Assembly: GCA_000611775.1 (NCBI GenBank)
Contig: KK106981.1
Location: forward strand, 6,036,312-6,100,311
Direction: 5' to 3'
Origin: Umbilicaria muhlenbergii
Taxonomy: Eukaryota > Ascomycota > Lecanoromycetes > Umbilicariales > Umbilicariaceae
DNA: 64,000 nucleotides
Shown: in pieces, positions 49,631-60,398 of the stretch
Position numbering within the stretch: position 1 is the stretch's first letter
How the letters are laid out: the number at the start of each line of letters is the position of its first letter
The notes under the pieces: generated by a model
Database searches by the model: none
Seen by the model: the letters and a program-made list of their open reading frames with translations, nothing else
What the model was told of the DNA's origin: nothing
Made by a program: the position numbers and the translations under genes

Positions 49631-50458
49631 TTAGGCCGAGGTCCACCCGTAATGAGCCCACTGCGCGACGACACGTGAGTTGTATCCTTTATCCTCAATC
49701 TCCCACTCCTTTACCTCATCACCGCTGCATAGCTTTAGCCTCCCAACTTTTCTGAAGAGCAAGCCACTGTCGTCAAGATGGCCCAAGAACTCCTTCATCC
49801 GCATAAAAGCATGCTTCCGGTAGCCACCTTCCCGCTTGTATTGCGCCGCGGTGAGCGCCTCGGGAACAGGAACAAGGTTCACTGTAAGGGTTTCTACATG
49901 CAGAAAGTATGGTAGTGGCTTGCTATGGGGTAGGAAGAGAGGCCCATGTATGAAGAACCCCGATAGAAGGCGGAGGAGGTGCATAGCGACGGCGCCGGGG
50001 ACGTGACGACGATCGTAGCGGAATTCAAGGTCGCTGTAGCTGAAAACACGAATGTCGACTTCGACCCTTCGCGTATGTTGAGGTGGCGTTGGGAGCGAGA
50101 TCCACGTAGGCCATAACTGCACGTGCTGAACCATAATGTCTAGCTTGTAGCTGACGCCTCCGTCAGGCTCCTTGTTCTTGCGCGCGATGGCTGACTTTAT
50201 CTCGCCCGATATCTGACGGTTAGAACACAGCAGCCCGAGACAGAAGACGGAGGCTGGCTTGCGCTCGTAAACGATGCCATGGTCTGCTCCCCATGGGTTG
50301 TCATTCTCCCAGCGGTCTATGGCGCTTGCTGGAGATGGAGGCGGTGGAGTTGAAGACTCGAGGACATCATTGTAGATACGATCGCGGAGTTCTCGAGGTA
50401 AAGAAAGGAAAGCAAAATGACTCGTCGAGCTGGCGGAGTTTCGGGTGGAAGTTGACAT
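49631..50458 (-). CDS. 2EXR/F-box-like domain protein
   Basis: A single exon of 275 residues from the ATG at 50458 (MSTSTRNS). A longer frame upstream has no ATG. The 2EXR hallmark is FLSLPRELRDRIYNDVLESS, and the second block is CLGLLCSNRQISGEIKSAIA. A proline/serine loop separates them. The C-terminal beta-rich part includes THRRVEVDIRVF-like sequence (HTRRVEVDIRVFSYSDLEF) and YFLHVETLTVNLVPVPEAL. It ends with an acidic stretch and VAQWAHYGWTSA. Function is unknown. It is divergent from the next 2EXR locus across about 530 bases. Confidence 0.8.
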   Translation of the reverse strand: MSTSTRNSASSTSHFAFLSLPRELRDRIYNDVLESSTPPPPSPASAIDRWENDNPWGADHGIVYERKPASVFCLGLLCSNRQISGEIKSAIARKNKEPDGGVSYKLDIMVQHVQLWPTWISLPTPPQHTRRVEVDIRVFSYSDLEFRYDRRHVPGAVAMHLLRLLSGFFIHGPLFLPHSKPLPYFLHVETLTVNLVPVPEALTAAQYKREGGYRKHAFMRMKEFLGHLDDSGLLFRKVGRLKLCSGDEVKEWEIEDKGYNSRVVAQWAHYGWTSA

Positions 50459-50989
50459 CTTAAGCAACTTGAATAGAATGGTCACGTAGTGATTGAGAGC
50501 ACGTAAGATAGGGACGAAAGATAGGGAAAGTGCTTGCGTGGGTGAATCATGCTTGAAATTGTAGAGGGGTGCCTACTGTTGGGAAACAGGTATGCTTGGT
50601 TGACACGCAAGCTGGACCACCAGGGGAGTGAGGCAGCTGTTGATGTGGCTGCTGATTGGATGTAGAGGACGTCTCTGAGAGCTGCCTAAGGTATGTGTAC
50701 CCGTCCATGCATGAGCGGCATGAAGCGGGATGGACCAATCAATGTAGACTCCCAGGCCCTTGCATTGGCCAAACATCCGCTGCTGTGTGCAAAGGCTCAG
50801 TGATCTCATTTTCTTCACCGTCTTGAGAAGAGACAAAAGAAACGACATTGCACCATCTGATGCAGCTACGGGAGAGAAATTGAAGTCTTATATACGCGTC
50901 TCGAAGCCTTTGGCGCTGTTGTGTGGACTCTCCAATGGCACTCTGGTTTCAAAAAGAGTAACAGAGCCTACTTCGAGAGCAAGCCGGCC

Positions 50990-52027
50990 ATGCCGCTGCA
51001 AACCATGGCGTCCATATCTGTGTACGGGTACGACCAAACGATGCTAAAGGACCTCGAAAAGCCGGACTCCAAGTCCGAGCAAGGGCCGCACGAAGACATG
51101 GCTGGCCTGCAGGCAGATGAACCGTCGAAGAAATGTGCTCTGCTTACTCTGCCGTTTGAGTTGAACGTGGTATTTACGAACATCTACTACCGACAACGGT
51201 GGAGACTGGTCACAAAGGCACAGCCTGGATTCGAGGCAATACCGCTATCATGGCTGTTGTTGCATGTGGAAAATCGTTCGTCCGCCCCGCCCTGCAGCAG
51301 CCAATATATGCCCGTAGCAGGCATCATGCCTACATGCGCTCGGCCCGACTATAGGCGCTCGGTCAATGTAGGCGAGCACCGAGAAAGCCGATATGGGGGG
51401 TTATTTAATGTGCCCTGATTTCTACGAAGACTGCTTGCTTCTACACGTTCATTTATATCAATTGGAGCGGTATTTAGCTAGATATAATACATCTATTTGG
51501 CCTCTATATCGCCCCATTGCAACAGCTGTAAATAAGCAAATCCATGCCGAAGCTTCCGCAATCATGTACGGAAGCAGCACGTTCCTCATAGACATCGAAT
51601 GGGATTGTATCACGTTCGCCTACCAATGGCTCCTTCCGACGGGCCTGGTGCCAAAGCGGACGCTCGCCTTCCCCAATCTACTTGCAGCTCGAAATGTGGC
51701 ATTGATCCGAAAGCTTCACGTGAGAGTTCACCATGTTGACAGTTATATAGGCATGGTCAAGTACAACTACAGCGGTCATGGCCTTACGGACGGAGTGAGA
51801 GACCAGGTTGCATCACTCTGCACATTTCTCCATGAACTCCCGGAGATTACGAAGCTGTCGATTAAGCTTCGTGACGGCAGTGCAACACTTGGGTTGCCCT
51901 GGGTCAGGGGGTCCTCGAACCCTTCCTTACGCTCAAGAACACACGAGAGGTCAATGTCGGCGGCTCTCTCACCCCAGACTACGCCGAGCACATCTCCCGC
52001 CGACTCAACGATGCTTACACCAGGAAT
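50990..52027 (+). pseudogene. 2EXR/F-box-like unit, first of a fused pair
   Basis: The frame from the Met near 50990 has CALLTLPFELNVVFTNIYY, a weak 2EXR start. The sensible frame then changes near 51270-51400, by an intron I could not resolve or by damage. It continues with IATAVNKQIHAEASAIMYGS (second 2EXR block) and ALIRKLHVRVHHVDSYIG, then LPEITKLSIKL. At the G5 run near 51906-51910 the frame shifts by one base and goes on as VLEPFLTLKNTREVNVGGSL, then DYAEHISRRLNDAYTRN, and runs without a stop into the next 2EXR unit. One base was probably lost from the G run. I read it as a decayed or mis-joined gene, though a working gene with extra introns cannot be excluded. Confidence 0.5.
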
Positions 52028-52705
52028 TCTTTCCTTCGATTTCCTCGCGAGATCCGCGACATGATATATCGCCGCCTTTTTGCATCAAACATTCGACATC
52101 TTTTTTCCAAGTACGGCACTCTGTGTGGGCGCGAGTACTCAGCCGATGAGGCAACGGGATACTTCGCAATACGACCCCTCGGGTTGTCCATGATCTACAC
52201 CAGTCGTCTCGTTCACGCCGAAGCTACCCCAGTGCTCTACCAATCTCGATACTTTTATGTCGTCGCCTCCCGCCACAGGTGGACATTCGGGGAGATGCCC
52301 ATACAGAACCGGTATGACGGCCTGTGCGAGTTCGAATTGCCCATGGTCGAAAGCAAAAAGCAGACGTTTTTCAAGACTCGACACCTCTTCTTCTACCCTG
52401 GATATAAGATCCGTCACAGAGGAGTGCCGTTGCAATTACAAGATGATTACACTTTGTTTGGCAAGCTTTTGCAAAAGCATCCGCGTATTGACACCTTGAC
52501 GTTAGATTTCGATGACATTTCTCTCGAGTCCCGACGCCAATATTCCAGACGAAGGGAAGACAGAGCGCCAGGCATAAGAGAAGTGATGAGCGAGTTACTG
52601 AAGGTCAGAGGTGTTGGTGAGGTCAAAGTACTGCGACTCAACGATGAGGTGACGGAGCGCTTCAAGTTGTTGGAGGCCCGAAAATGTAAGGGAAAGGCAG
52701 CATGA
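52028..52705 (+). CDS. 2EXR/F-box-like unit, second of a fused pair
   Basis: The frame reads SFLRFPREIRDMIYRRLF (2EXR start), later LGLSMIYTSRLVHAEATPVL (second block) and ends about 225 residues on with VTERFKLLEARKCKGKAA. The region DTLTLDFDDISLESRR is the usual beta-strand part. There is no start codon ahead of the 2EXR motif. The frame is continuous upstream with the C-terminus of the preceding 2EXR unit (RRLNDAYTRN). So this unit is either translated as a fusion, spliced from a missing first exon, or dead. Confidence 0.6.
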   Translation, partial: SFLRFPREIRDMIYRRLFASNIRHLFSKYGTLCGREYSADEATGYFAIRPLGLSMIYTSRLVHAEATPVLYQSRYFYVVASRHRWTFGEMPIQNRYDGLCEFELPMVESKKQTFFKTRHLFFYPGYKIRHRGVPLQLQDDYTLFGKLLQKHPRIDTLTLDFDDISLESRRQYSRRREDRAPGIREVMSELLKVRGVGEVKVLRLNDEVTERFKLLEARKCKGKAA

Positions 52706-53575
52706 TCCATGGACACTCAGAATCGCTCAGGCATAGCCTTAACTACCTAAGGACCTCCCAGGCGAGCCGTCAGAATAAGTGCCAGTTTCGGAGCAGATCT
52801 ATCTGGAGGAACCTCAGCAGCGGAACGATAATAATCACATACTCTCGTTAGTAGAGGCAAGAATGCAATACTAGAGCTCAACAACTTCAATTGGGTCTCT
52901 ACCAAGCTTGCTGCGCTTGCTACGAAAAGAAAAACAACACCATGGCCGACGAAAAGGCTGTGGGGTTGATGGAGCTTCTAAGGTGGAAGGAGAATACCTG
53001 GATCCCAATGGAAGCGTCGTATGTGTCAGTGCCTCATTAGCTGACACAACTATCCGTGAAGTGTTCGCCAGTCCCATAACATTCAGCGCCTGCGCATTTA
53101 GCCCTCTTCGCTATCAAAATATCAGGGGCGCTTACCTTGTCGCAAGACTGCCACTTGTTTTTGATGGTTTGCCTAACTATCACACGGGGCGGTATGCGGT
53201 GAGACTCCTCGACTTGTCGAGACTCTGAGGCTCCCCTCGTGGGTATAGGGTGCTGGAACTGTGGGCGCGAACTGCTTGTTCGTACACCGGCCCCAAAGCT
53301 GGCTGGCCGAGCCATGTTGTTGCGACCACAAGGAGCTAGAAGCAGCTGCGAGCTCAGAGTCACAGTCTGAGCATGGGGAAGAAGTTGAAGATGGCTTGAC
53401 TAGGAGCGAGTATATGTGCAGCGGGGACGGGTAGACAAGCCTTACAACCATTTATGAAAATAATAAGCATTTTTCTTTGCTGCCATTCCCTCAACTCAAA
53501 GTAACGGGTATCAACTGTAGTATTTTGAGCCCCAACAAAAGCCCCGTAAACAGCAACCGCCCCCATCCCCACACC
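52706..53575. other. 0.9-kb convergent intergenic region
   Basis: This lies between the 3' ends of the 2EXR pair and BRX1. Short open frames (52908-53228 and others) show no recognisable content. Confidence 0.4.
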
Positions 53576-54712
53576 CTACTTAAACAAAACCCCACTATCC
53601 AACTCATCCCTCTCCTTCACCATCCCCCCGGTCCTCAACCCCAACTCGTCCCTCCTCCCCTTACTCTCCAGCCCCTGTTCGCTCCTCCGATTATACCTGC
53701 CCGCCTTCCCCAACCTTAACTCCGAGCGTATCTGATTCGGGCTCACAAACTCCTTATTCTCATAGATAACCGGCCCGCCAAAACTGCCCTCGAGAATCAC
53801 TATCGGCGTCAGCACAAACCGGGGCCCAATCTCCACCAACGACAACTTCGTCTCCTTATCCCCCCTCTTCCCCGTCCCCACCACCTTGGCCGCGCCATCC
53901 GCAACGGCCTCGACGTCGCCGTCCTTTGCGTTGGCGAGATCGGCTTTCGAGAGCTCGGTCTCGGAGATTTGGAAACAGCGGATCCAGATTTTGGCGTCGG
54001 CGATGGTGAAGGACATGACGTGGTCGACGAAGGGTTTTGTTTTGCGGGCGCCCTTGGGGACGCCGAAGGTGTGGGTGAGGAGCTCTTTGATCAGGAGGAG
54101 GTGCGGGGAGGTGGTGAAGGTGCGGTCGAAGGAGAGGATGGGGCGGGAGCCTTTGAGGCAGTTGCCGGGGAAGTGGAGCTCGGACGTGGTGTGGACTGGG
54201 GGCGGGGGTGAAGTTAGTGGTGTGAGCGTGGGATTTGGGGGGGAGGGGTTTGGGAAAGAAGGGCGACGCACGGTTTTGGAGGTGCATTTTCACGGTGGGG
54301 CCGTTGGGGGCTTTGCTCATCCAGATGTAGAGGTCTTTGCCTTTGCGGGCTTCGAAGAAGAGGACGTTATTGCAGTTGTAGAGGTCGGCAAGTTCGTTGA
54401 GTTGGTAGAGTTTTGTTTTCGTGTCGAGTTTGGCGTCTTTGCGACTATGGGGGAGAAGGGAGTAGAGGTCATTGAGGAGGTGACGATGTCTGCGAGTTTG
54501 TACACTGTTTTTAGCACTCTCTTGGGATGGCATGCGGTTTTAATATGACTCAAGGTTCAAGTCGAATTCAATTGGCGCAAAGCAAAGACGAACCTGTAGG
54601 TGACACCTCTCGAAGTGAGAATCAGTACCCTCTGCTTGTTCTTCTTCACGCCACTCGTAGATGTTTCAGCAGTGCCGTTAGACTTTGATAGAGACTTGTA
54701 AACAGCAGCCAT
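53576..54712 (-). CDS. BRX1: Ribosome biogenesis protein BRX1 (Brix domain)
   Basis: Exons 54712-54594, 54489-54272 and 54195-53576 join to 318 residues, the usual length. Brx1 acts in the nucleolus in assembly of the 60S subunit and has a Brix domain. Seen: the N-terminus NKQRVLILTSRGVTYR followed by HRHLLNDLYSLLPHSRKDAK, the block LYNCNNVLFFEARKGKDLYI, WMSKAPNGPTVKMHLQN, the spliced signature ELHFPGNCLKGSRPILSFD, HTFGVPKGARKTKPFVDHVM, the core KIWIRCFQI and VEIGPRFVLTPIVILEGSFG. An acidic/alanine insertion (ANAKDGDVEAVADGAAKVV) lies in the domain. The start at 54712 comes from the short first exon; later in-frame starts would cut into the Brix domain. Confidence 0.95.
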
Positions 54713-54858
54713 GTTGAAGCCCGATATGGTGACAGGAGGCTGGAATTTCCACTCTTGGGCAAAAATCTCACCGAGGCGTTGCGGCTCTTCGATAGAGTTC
54801 TAAAGATGCGGGCCGAGCCGCTGGCGACGTGGTGAACGTTGAATAGAGATTTTGTAAT

Positions 54859-56620
54859 GCGTTCGATGGAAAACAGTGATAAGCACGTGCCTTGGTCCAC
54901 TTTAGGAATGAATTGATAACGTAAGTTATAGGGTTGAACTCGAGGCTGTAGTCCTTGTAAGAAAGCTCAACTCCATGTTCTGCTATGAGACTGTTGTTGT
55001 TTTGGGCAATCTGATACGTCCGACGCAATGATTGAATGGCACGTGACACTTACCGGAGGAGGTAGTCATAAGGTATCTACTGATGGCCGAGTGGTTAAGG
55101 TATTTACTGATGGCCGAGTGGTTAAGGCGCCAGGTTTGGACGCCAGGTTTGGGCTGTCGATCTACACTGCGTTCGATGAAAAACAGAATGCCACGTGATA
55201 GCCACGTGCTTTAGATGTTTTAGGAGGGAAGTGATCGATCAAGTGGTTACCTTAACGCCCTGCATTTGGGCAATCTGCGACGTCCGATGGCAAAGTTAAC
55301 CGGCACATGACACGCATCGGCGACAGTCCCCTTTGGGAAGTTGGTGTTGGCCGAGTGGTTATGGCGCCAGATTTGGGCTGCTATGACGTCCGATGGCGAT
55401 AGCAAGAAAGCAGGTGATAAGCACGTGCCAATACATTTTTCAGGAAGGTAGCACTAATCCTGGCTATATTTGGGACAGTGGTTACCTTAAGGAGGACTTA
55501 ATAGGCTACCTACGACGTCCGATGGGAGAATCCGTCTCAGGTGATATACACGTGTGATAGTTCCCTTTAGGAAAGTACAGTAAAGTCTCCCTATAATGAA
55601 CTATATGTATATAGTACGGAGTAACGAGGTCTAGTCTATAACGAAGTCACATGAGATGTACTTGCAATAGCCCTCTTAAATGGGTAGCTATGCTTCTTAT
55701 ACAAGGTGTCCTCTTGCACTGGTTCATTGAACGGAGCGCCAAAGCATACTGTCTGCTGGTCAGAAGGGTCACTTGAGCACAGGAGTAGGTAGTCATATTC
55801 CCTGTCGTTTGCTTCAAATTATTCGTATCGCAGTGACTTGAATCCTGTAAATATCAACAGTCCAAAGGTAACTTGCTGCCCAGCGTTTATCCAACCTTCC
55901 CCGAACCCTGATCGCTGAGATAAAGGCAGTCAGAAGCTACCAGCAGAAAAAATAATATCCTTGACAAGCTGCATTTCCAAAGTGTACGATTGTGCCTGGG
56001 GCAGTTCAGCGCTCGACTCAGTGAGAATTGGGCTGCTCGTCCTCGGCCTCAGCAGTCTTACCTGCACGGTCCCACACAAACTAAGGCACGGCCTCTGCAT
56101 CCTTAATCCTGCATGGGCGCAGAAAGGGCGCCAAAAGGGCGCAAAGTCCACCTACGTTCTATGATAAACATAAAAACCACGTGATAGTCACGTGTGATCA
56201 TCCCCTTTGGGCAGGCATCGATGTTACACACTGATGAGAAGGGCTGCTAAGCCTACTTTCTGGACCTCTCCACGACCATCGCCACGATCACATGCATACT
56301 CGAGCATTGCCGAGTGATCCGATGGCACAGCCTGAGTTGCCTCCTCAAGGTCAGCTGCTGTGCGCCCTTCGCGATAACAAGGCTAAGCCAATTCAAGTGC
56401 GCGATTTTTCGGCATTGGAGCTCGTACTTCCGATGGCTGCTTGTTGGCATTGCATCGAACCAATAATGAGCCCGGAAAGCTGCTGCAGCCACCGACCGTT
56501 TGGGCAATGACAGCCATTCCCATGCGCGGCGCTGAAGGGCGGGCATATCACGACGTGCAATGGTTCTTGCGATAATCCACGTGATATTCACGTGTGAGAG
56601 ACTCCTTTGGGTAGGTGATG
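54859..56620. repeat. Field of diverged repeats with tRNA-like A-box and paired CACGTG
   Basis: At least eight diverged copies share ACG(T/C)CCGATGG or GCGTTCGATG, then 15-25 bases later GTGATA followed closely by CACGTG, often as CACGTGATAnnCACGTG, then (T)CCC(C)TTTGGG. Copies start near 54859, 55013, 55169, 55278, 55385, 55514, 56155 and 56545. Three places (55083, 55110, 55347) also carry GGCCGAGTGGTTAAGG or a close variant, which matches the A-box of type II tRNA genes (Leu/Ser). Spacing varies from about 100 to 600 bases, so this is not a simple satellite. No complete tRNA folds out. A tRNA-derived short element amplified in place is my best guess. Confidence 0.6.
55576..55650 (+). mobile_element. 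Possible end of a pogo/Tc1-like DNA transposon or MITE
   Basis: CAGTAAAGTCTCCCTATAAT followed by GAAC-like sequence and, shortly after, GTCTATAACGAAGT resembles the terminal repeats of pogo-type elements (CAGT...TC...TATAACGAA). No transposase is near and the second end was not found. The assignment rests on a remembered motif only. Confidence 0.3.
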
Positions 56621-56984
56621 AAGTCGTTGGCTTTGTTCAGGATTGGCTGGTATGTGTTTCACCAGCATGTCGGGGTGATGAGGTTGTTTCATATTTCTCA
56701 AGATTCAAAGTTGTACCATCGATCTTCTGAAGTACCGTGTGGATTGAATGTCTACATGAGTAATCAACAGTGAGCTCGCTATAGGAGTCTACTGAGCGAG
56801 CATTACCTCACAGTGCGTGCAAACAAATTTTAAGACTCGTAAGAGTGGTAGCAATCTAGACCATCCGAAGCTTCATACCGAGACCCATGCGCCCTAACTG
56901 CAACACAGCAGTCAACGCCTTCGAACCCAACCACAAACCAAAATGTTGATCATCGATCATGGCCACCAGATTCGTGTGAAATTA

Positions 56985-58576
56985 TCATGGCCTCCACCCT
57001 GGTGCAGGTGGAGCCCCATAACCGCCATACTGGCCACCCTGTTGACCATAGCCACCACCCTGCTGAGGGGGCGGCTGACCATAGCTTTGCCCTCCCTGTT
57101 GACCCGGGAAGCTACCATAGAGTTCTGACGGTGGAAACTGACTAGGCGTCTGACCCTGTTGGCTGGGATGTGAACTCATGGGTGGAGGAGGAGCATATGA
57201 GTTGTAGCCGCCCTGCTGACCGGGCTGCGTGTAGGCCGGCGGGTGGGAAGGGTACTGCTGGTTTTGCGGGGTGTGTGGCGGATACTGGCCATATCCAGTG
57301 GCTTGAGACTGCGATGGATATGGATATGTCGAACCCTGCTGACCGTGAATGGGAGATGTAGGGCTTGGTCCCCCATAGTGGCTTTGAGGTGGTGGTGGAG
57401 GATGAGACGGATTCTGTTGCCCATAACTGGGTTGAGTGGTGTGAGCCGGTTGTCCATACTGCGGGACTCCATCGTATGTACTGTGGCTAACCGTGCCATA
57501 CTGGCTCTGGGGTTGGCTCGGTGAACTATACTGTCCAGGTGTGCTCTGGGTCTGGTTCGGAGGGTTGTACGAACCAGGTATGCTTTGATGCTGGCCCAAA
57601 GTGTTGTATTGTCCCGGTGTGCTCTGGGTATGGCTCGAGGAGTTGTGTTGTCCAGTTGTAGAACCGTAGGAGGTAGAACTTGCCTGTCCTGGAGGCTTGT
57701 ATGTTGCTGGTGGTGCTTGACCTGTGTAGCCACTGCTTCCTGTTCCGGAGCCACTCGACGTATATCCATAGTTGTTGTTCGAGCTCTAGATTGAAAACAC
57801 GTGTTGGCAGTTGGTTCATTATATCCCAAATCCTGACATCAACTTACTGAGGATCCATGTCCTCCAAGGAAGCCCATCAGCCCTCCTTGCTGTGTACCGC
57901 CCGATGAGGGAATGCCATGAGACCCAGACTGCTGGCTTTGTTGCTGGTTATGGGGCTTACTGCCACCCAGTAGACTTCCTAAAAGCTGCCCCGTTAGGCC
58001 AGCACTCCCTCCACTGCTACTACCACTATGAGAGCCTTGACCCCCTAAGAAAGAGCTTGCGAGACCACCAAGTCCAGACTGGCTTTGCGGCTTCTGCTTC
58101 CCACCCATGATGGCATTCATGGCCAGATCCTTATCAAGCCATCCGTCAGCGAACATTCCTGTGCGCACCAAAGGAAAGTTTTCATCTACGCACACCCAGA
58201 AAGCCCCTGTCAGCCTCGTAGGGCTCCGCATCCCCATCCTGAGTTTTCACCTTCGCACTGTTCTCTCCCATAGCTGGAGGCTGTCGAAAAGGATCCGTAG
58301 CCTGTTGAGGCGTCGGGTCGGGCGTCGGTACTGATAAAGCAGGTTGCGTCGGAACGTCCCACTGCGAATGCCCTGTAGCCCTCTGTACAAAGTAGTATTT
58401 ACGTGATTGACCTTCCCACTGCGCGAGCCTTGAATGAACACTAGGTTAGCCGGTTCCAAGATATCAGACAAGGCATATTACCAGCCTTCCGGTAGGGATG
58501 GTGGAGCGTGGGTTGGGCCTTCCTGGTTTGAAGGTGTCGGTGGATTGGCTGGATAACTTTGACTAGACTCAGCCAT
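56985..58576 (-). CDS. WW-domain protein with long Q/G/Y/P-rich tail
   Basis: Likely exons 58576-58482, 58428-58196, 58158-57848 and 57785-56985, about 479 residues. The start is MAESSQSYPANPPTPS. A WW domain follows: PSLPEGWLAQWEGQSRKYYF, then HSQWDVPTQP, with the first Trp split by an intron. Next is a DKDLAMNAIMGGKQK segment, then glycine/serine-rich sequence (GGLASSFLGGQGSHSGSSSG), and a 260-residue low-complexity tail of Q, G, Y, P, S ending GGYGAPPAPGWRP. The intron at 58195-58159 is only 37 bases in this model; an alternative 58-base intron (donor GTGCGA) also keeps frame. WW domains bind proline motifs. The tail is of the kind that phase-separates. A Wwm1-like WW gene lies 3 kb away. 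Confidence 0.75.
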
Positions 58577-59046
58577 GATGGACAATGCTTTGACGAGAAG
58601 TGCTCTATTGCTTGGTAAGAAGTACCAAGTGAGTCTTGACTGCACGAACGTTGTTCTGGTTTCTCTTCCCTCAAAGGTAGGTGCCTGAGTACGCTAGCAT
58701 ACCCTAGCTGAGGTCATCCGGCCCGATATAATTCCGCAGAAAACGAACATTCCGAAAGTCACCCGCCGTGCCCGCCTACGCCGCCCTTGTTTGTCGCCCT
58801 TGGTTGCACCCCTTGGTTGCACATGCTCCTAGAGACACACGAATACAGACATACACGCACCCTCCAAACGACACCTCCTTCTCCAGCCTTGCACGCCTAT
58901 TCTCCGTCTTGTGAGACGTTGGGCCAACCTCATCACCTAGCTAGAACCTAGCTAGATACTGACACCCCATCGAGAGCAAATGCAGCCATATGTGTGCCGT
59001 GACCGATTGACACGCCTCCAAGTTACAAGGAGCCCCCCAAACAGTT

Positions 59047-60054
59047 TTAGTCACCCAATGCCCACACCCCGAAGTTGCCCCATGTCCCTTCAGAAGAACA
59101 CTCTCCCATGCACTCCTTTGAAAGCTTTGCAACCTGATGCTTTGCTTCGCTCAAATCACGTCTGCGTGCCTCTTGTCCGTCTTTGAATTCTGTGCTGCGA
59201 TCGAAATAAGGTCCTTGCATGCACTCTTCGCCGAGATTGCCCGCGTAATGTCTTTCTTCGCTCCCATGACTTCTGCGCTTCGCTCGTTCTTGTGTCCACT
59301 CGGAAATAAGCCGCTCCATTTCGTCGCCATCTTCGAGGCAACCCGTGATGACCAGATTATCTGGGAGACCACTTGCAAATCCTTCCTTGAAGGCCTCCAA
59401 AGCGCAACCTCCAAGCTCGCAGCACGTGTCTGCGCATGTGGTTCCTCTCACATCCACACACAGGTCCTCCAGCTCCAAGTCGTCCAAAATCGGTGCTAGT
59501 TTCGCTGGCCAGTGTTTTTGACTCAAAAGTTTCAGGTACCCAATATCGAGATCCACTATGAACCCCAGGACTGCGTCTAGCCTTTGGCGTGTTCTGCAAT
59601 AAGTCTCGCTCGGATTTGTGAAGGCTGGTTCTAATAGCGCAACTCTTTCCCTGAATAGTCGTTTCCTCTCTTCGGTGCCCATGTCTAGCTGGGTGAATTT
59701 CAGTTCCACGTGCTTCAGCCAAGACTTTCTTTCCTTGGTGTTGAGACAACGCGAGAAGAATTTGGTGGAGAATCGAAATACTGGCAACACGAAAGTGTTC
59801 CTAGAGTACAGCAATGGCTCTGCTTCTTGGCGGAATAACCTGCAGACCATTATAAGGGCGGTGCTTGGGCGCTCGGAGGACGGTAAGACTGCATTCATCT
59901 TCTCTATGCCATTTGCTTCCTCGTCTTCAATCCTGCCAGATTCTTTCAGATAGATGTGTTCAGCATCTTGATAAGGCCGGACTTTTCCCACTAAGAGGCA
60001 GTACTTGTATATCATTCCCCGAATTTCGGGAGGCAACGCCAGGAAATGGGCCAT
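59047..60054 (-). CDS. 2EXR/F-box-like domain protein (intact)
   Basis: A single exon of 335 residues starting MAHFLALPPEIRGMIYKYCL, the 2EXR hallmark, followed by LIMVCRLFRQEAEPLLYSRN, the second block. A beta-rich part comes next (WLKHVELKFTQLDMG, LDDLELEDLCVDVRG), with CADTCCELGGCALEAF as a cysteine-rich patch, GLPDNLVITGCLEDGDEM, and a charged helical tail. It is the closest intact relative within the window of the pseudogene at 19199-19966. The start is firm because the ATG directly precedes the motif. Function is unknown. Confidence 0.82.
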   Translation of the reverse strand: MAHFLALPPEIRGMIYKYCLLVGKVRPYQDAEHIYLKESGRIEDEEANGIEKMNAVLPSSERPSTALIMVCRLFRQEAEPLLYSRNTFVLPVFRFSTKFFSRCLNTKERKSWLKHVELKFTQLDMGTEERKRLFRERVALLEPAFTNPSETYCRTRQRLDAVLGFIVDLDIGYLKLLSQKHWPAKLAPILDDLELEDLCVDVRGTTCADTCCELGGCALEAFKEGFASGLPDNLVITGCLEDGDEMERLISEWTQERAKRRSHGSEERHYAGNLGEECMQGPYFDRSTEFKDGQEARRRDLSEAKHQVAKLSKECMGECSSEGTWGNFGVWALGD

Positions 60055-60398
60055 CTTTTGGTAGAGGATTAACTAAGAAGTTCAAGAAGCAGGGAATTCG
60101 ACCTACCGAGGGTACTATGAACGGCGTTTAAGAAAAAGAAGGAGCTTCTGAGATCAGGAGGCACCTATTCGTTGTCGTCCTGAGTGGAGAACCTTACGTG
60201 GTGGTCGGATGTTCCTACAACGATTAAGGAGGGTTTATGTGTCTTTGTTGTGAGATTTCTTGTCCAACAGCTGGAGGCGAAAATTAGGGCACTACCCCTT
60301 ATCGCACAACGCAAGCTCTGTACACGGATTGCATGTTCTACTGACACATCAAGACACATCGCTTGCATTATTTAAGAGATCCTAGTCGTTGGGAAATA

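Noticed and set aside
55083-55128. Tandem tRNA-Leu/Ser genes
   Set aside because: Only A-box halves are present; the 3' parts, anticodon arms and acceptor stems do not fold, so no functional tRNA is called.
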